A stretch of 23,999 bases of DNA from CAYTSA01 sp964440345. Its GTDB lineage: Bacteria > Desulfobacterota > Desulfovibrionia > Desulfovibrionales > Desulfovibrionaceae. The position numbers were made by a program, and so were the translations under genes. The stretch covers positions 1 to 23,999 of the forward strand of contig CAYTSA010000059.1 of the NCBI GenBank assembly GCA_964440345.1, in the 5' to 3' direction. Positions 22,984-23,999 of this stretch are shown here, piece by piece (position 1 is the first letter of the stretch; every line of letters starts with the position of its first letter). Below the pieces are notes generated by a model. The model did not search any database. It saw only the letters and a program-made list of their open reading frames with translations, and had not been told where the DNA came from.

Positions 22984-23999
22984 GTGGCAAACACCATCAA
23001 CGAAAACGCCATAGAAGAACTCGGTCTCGAACTCCTCGCCGACCTGGGCTACGCCATTGCCCACGGTCCCGACATTGCGCCCGAGGGCCCGCACCCCGAG
23101 CGTCTTTCCTATGGCGATGTAGTTCTTCTCGGACGGCTGAAAGCCTCGCTGTCGCGCATCAACCCGCACCTGAGCCCCGACGTTGCCCCCGATATCATCG
23201 ACGAGGTCATCCGCAAGTTGCAACAGCAGGAAACCCCCGCCCTGGAAGAAGAGAACCGCCGGCTGCATCTGTTCATGGTGGACGGCGTGGATGTGGAAGT
23301 GACCCGCGAGGACGGGTCAAGTGGATGGCCGCGAGATACTGCACAAGGGCATGCCCGAACTGCCCACGCTGCTGGAGGGCGTTTTCGACAGGCGGCGATT
23401 CCTGGACTACATGCGCGGCTTCGTGGTGTTTGAGAATGACGGCGGCGGGCTAATCGTGGACTACATAGGCCTGGCCCAGAACCTGAAATCCGCCCTGGCG
23501 CAATACTCGGAGGGAGACCGGAAGCAGGCGGGCATCGACGAACGCGAGGCCGTCTCCGTCATGCTGGAGAAGTACGAGGTGGTGCGGGACATGTTCCACG
23601 GCTTCGACTACAAGAAGGGCGTCAGCGGCGCGAACAAGGAGCGGCTGTACGCCATTGCGTCGGCCATGGAATGGGTGCAGGAGATGCACCGCAAGGCCGC
23701 CGCAAAGGAAACCGCCGAGGAAGACAAAAAGCGGGCGTGGCGGCGGTATGGCGACAAGAAAAAGGATGTGGACTTGGCGGTGCAGCAGATCATCAGCCGC
23801 GCCGTTGTCTCCACCGAGATTGTGGACATCCTGGCGGCCGCCGGAATCGAGACGCCGGACATATCCATCCTCTCTGACGAGTTCCTGGCCGAGCTGAAGG
23901 GTCTGAAACAGAAGAATTTTGCCCTGGAGGCGTTGAAGAAGCTGCTTAACCCAAGTTTACCATTCTCGGGTCAAAAATCAAAAAATTTGACCTTTTTTT
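22984..23999 (+). pseudogene. hsdR: Type I restriction subunit HsdR, frameshifted with large internal deletions
   Basis: The GTG at 22984 (AGGA upstream at 22973-22976) opens an HsdR N-terminus: TINENAIEELGLELLADLGY, then RLSYGDVVLLGRLKASLSR and FMVDGVDVEV. At about 23310-23325 the sequence jumps, one frame over, to GREILHKGMPELPTLLEGVF, which belongs well into a normal HsdR after the nuclease core. At about 23450, after FVVFENDGGGLI, it jumps again to DYIGLAQNLKSALAQYSEGD, which normally follows the helicase motor. No PD-ExK nuclease core or helicase Walker A (GSGKS) remains. The C-terminal region continues to LEALKKLLN near 23950, then departs from family sequence and is open to the window end. 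It cannot restrict DNA. Confidence 0.85.
23969..23999 (+). terminator. Terminator-like hairpin at the right edge
   Basis: GGTCAAA (23969-23975) pairs with TTTGACC (23986-23992) across a 10-nt A-rich loop, followed at once by a run of T to the window end. It lies just past the point where hsdR similarity stops (about 23950). It could be an intrinsic terminator or the edge of another element. Confidence 0.45.

Overview
The window looks like a chromosome segment from a Desulfovibrio-like, delta-proteobacterial sulfate reducer. The organism call is inference. It rests on GC-rich core genes, a selenocysteine-containing SelD, a polar-type flagellin with a sigma-28-like promoter, an HD-GYP signalling protein and an O-antigen ABC export cluster. 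No rRNA, tRNA, CRISPR array or complete insertion sequence was recognised.

Layout. 1-195: tail of an unknown gene running off the left edge. 257-3901 (+): HD-GYP protein, an isochorismatase-like protein with a damaged export signal, a crotonase and an ATP-grasp protein. 3964-4857 (+): wreck of a two-gene AAA-ATPase/TOPRIM module of the OLD/Abi type. 4858-6389 (-): ruvX-mltG, overlapping by 4 nt. 6390-6658: divergent intergenic region with a long hairpin repeat. 6659-7570 (+): DHH/DHHA1 phosphoesterase. 7576-14099 (-): selD, gmd, glycosyltransferase, ABC-2 permease (wzm type), a 58-residue membrane ORF, a second glycosyltransferase and the ABC ATPase (wzt type), with several 4-nt stop/start overlaps. 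Together these genes would make a deoxyhexose-containing O-polysaccharide and export it by the ABC route. 14257-15147 (-): flagellin with a strong terminator and a candidate FliA promoter. 15400-16632 (+): YbdG/MscS-type mechanosensitive channel.

16944-23999 (+) is a defence island. It is built on a degraded Type I restriction-modification locus: hsdM is frameshifted, no hsdS is visible, and hsdR is frameshifted with large internal deletions. Between hsdM and hsdR lie an ORF6N-domain protein, an abortive-infection-family protein, an unrecognised protein with one hydrophobic helix, an orphan hsdR 5' end, and an XRE/ImmA-IrrE plus PIN (DUF4411) toxin-antitoxin-like pair. The R-M genes are broken, whereas the cargo genes look largely intact. 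The cargo is therefore the most likely place for an undescribed system, specifically the abortive-infection protein plus the unknown protein at 20257-21144.

The ordinary part of the window is sound housekeeping and envelope biology. The most informative unusual features are the Sec codon in selD with its SECIS-like hairpin, the small overlapping membrane ORF in the export operon, the repeated dyad around the ORF6N gene, and the pattern of decay across three defence loci.
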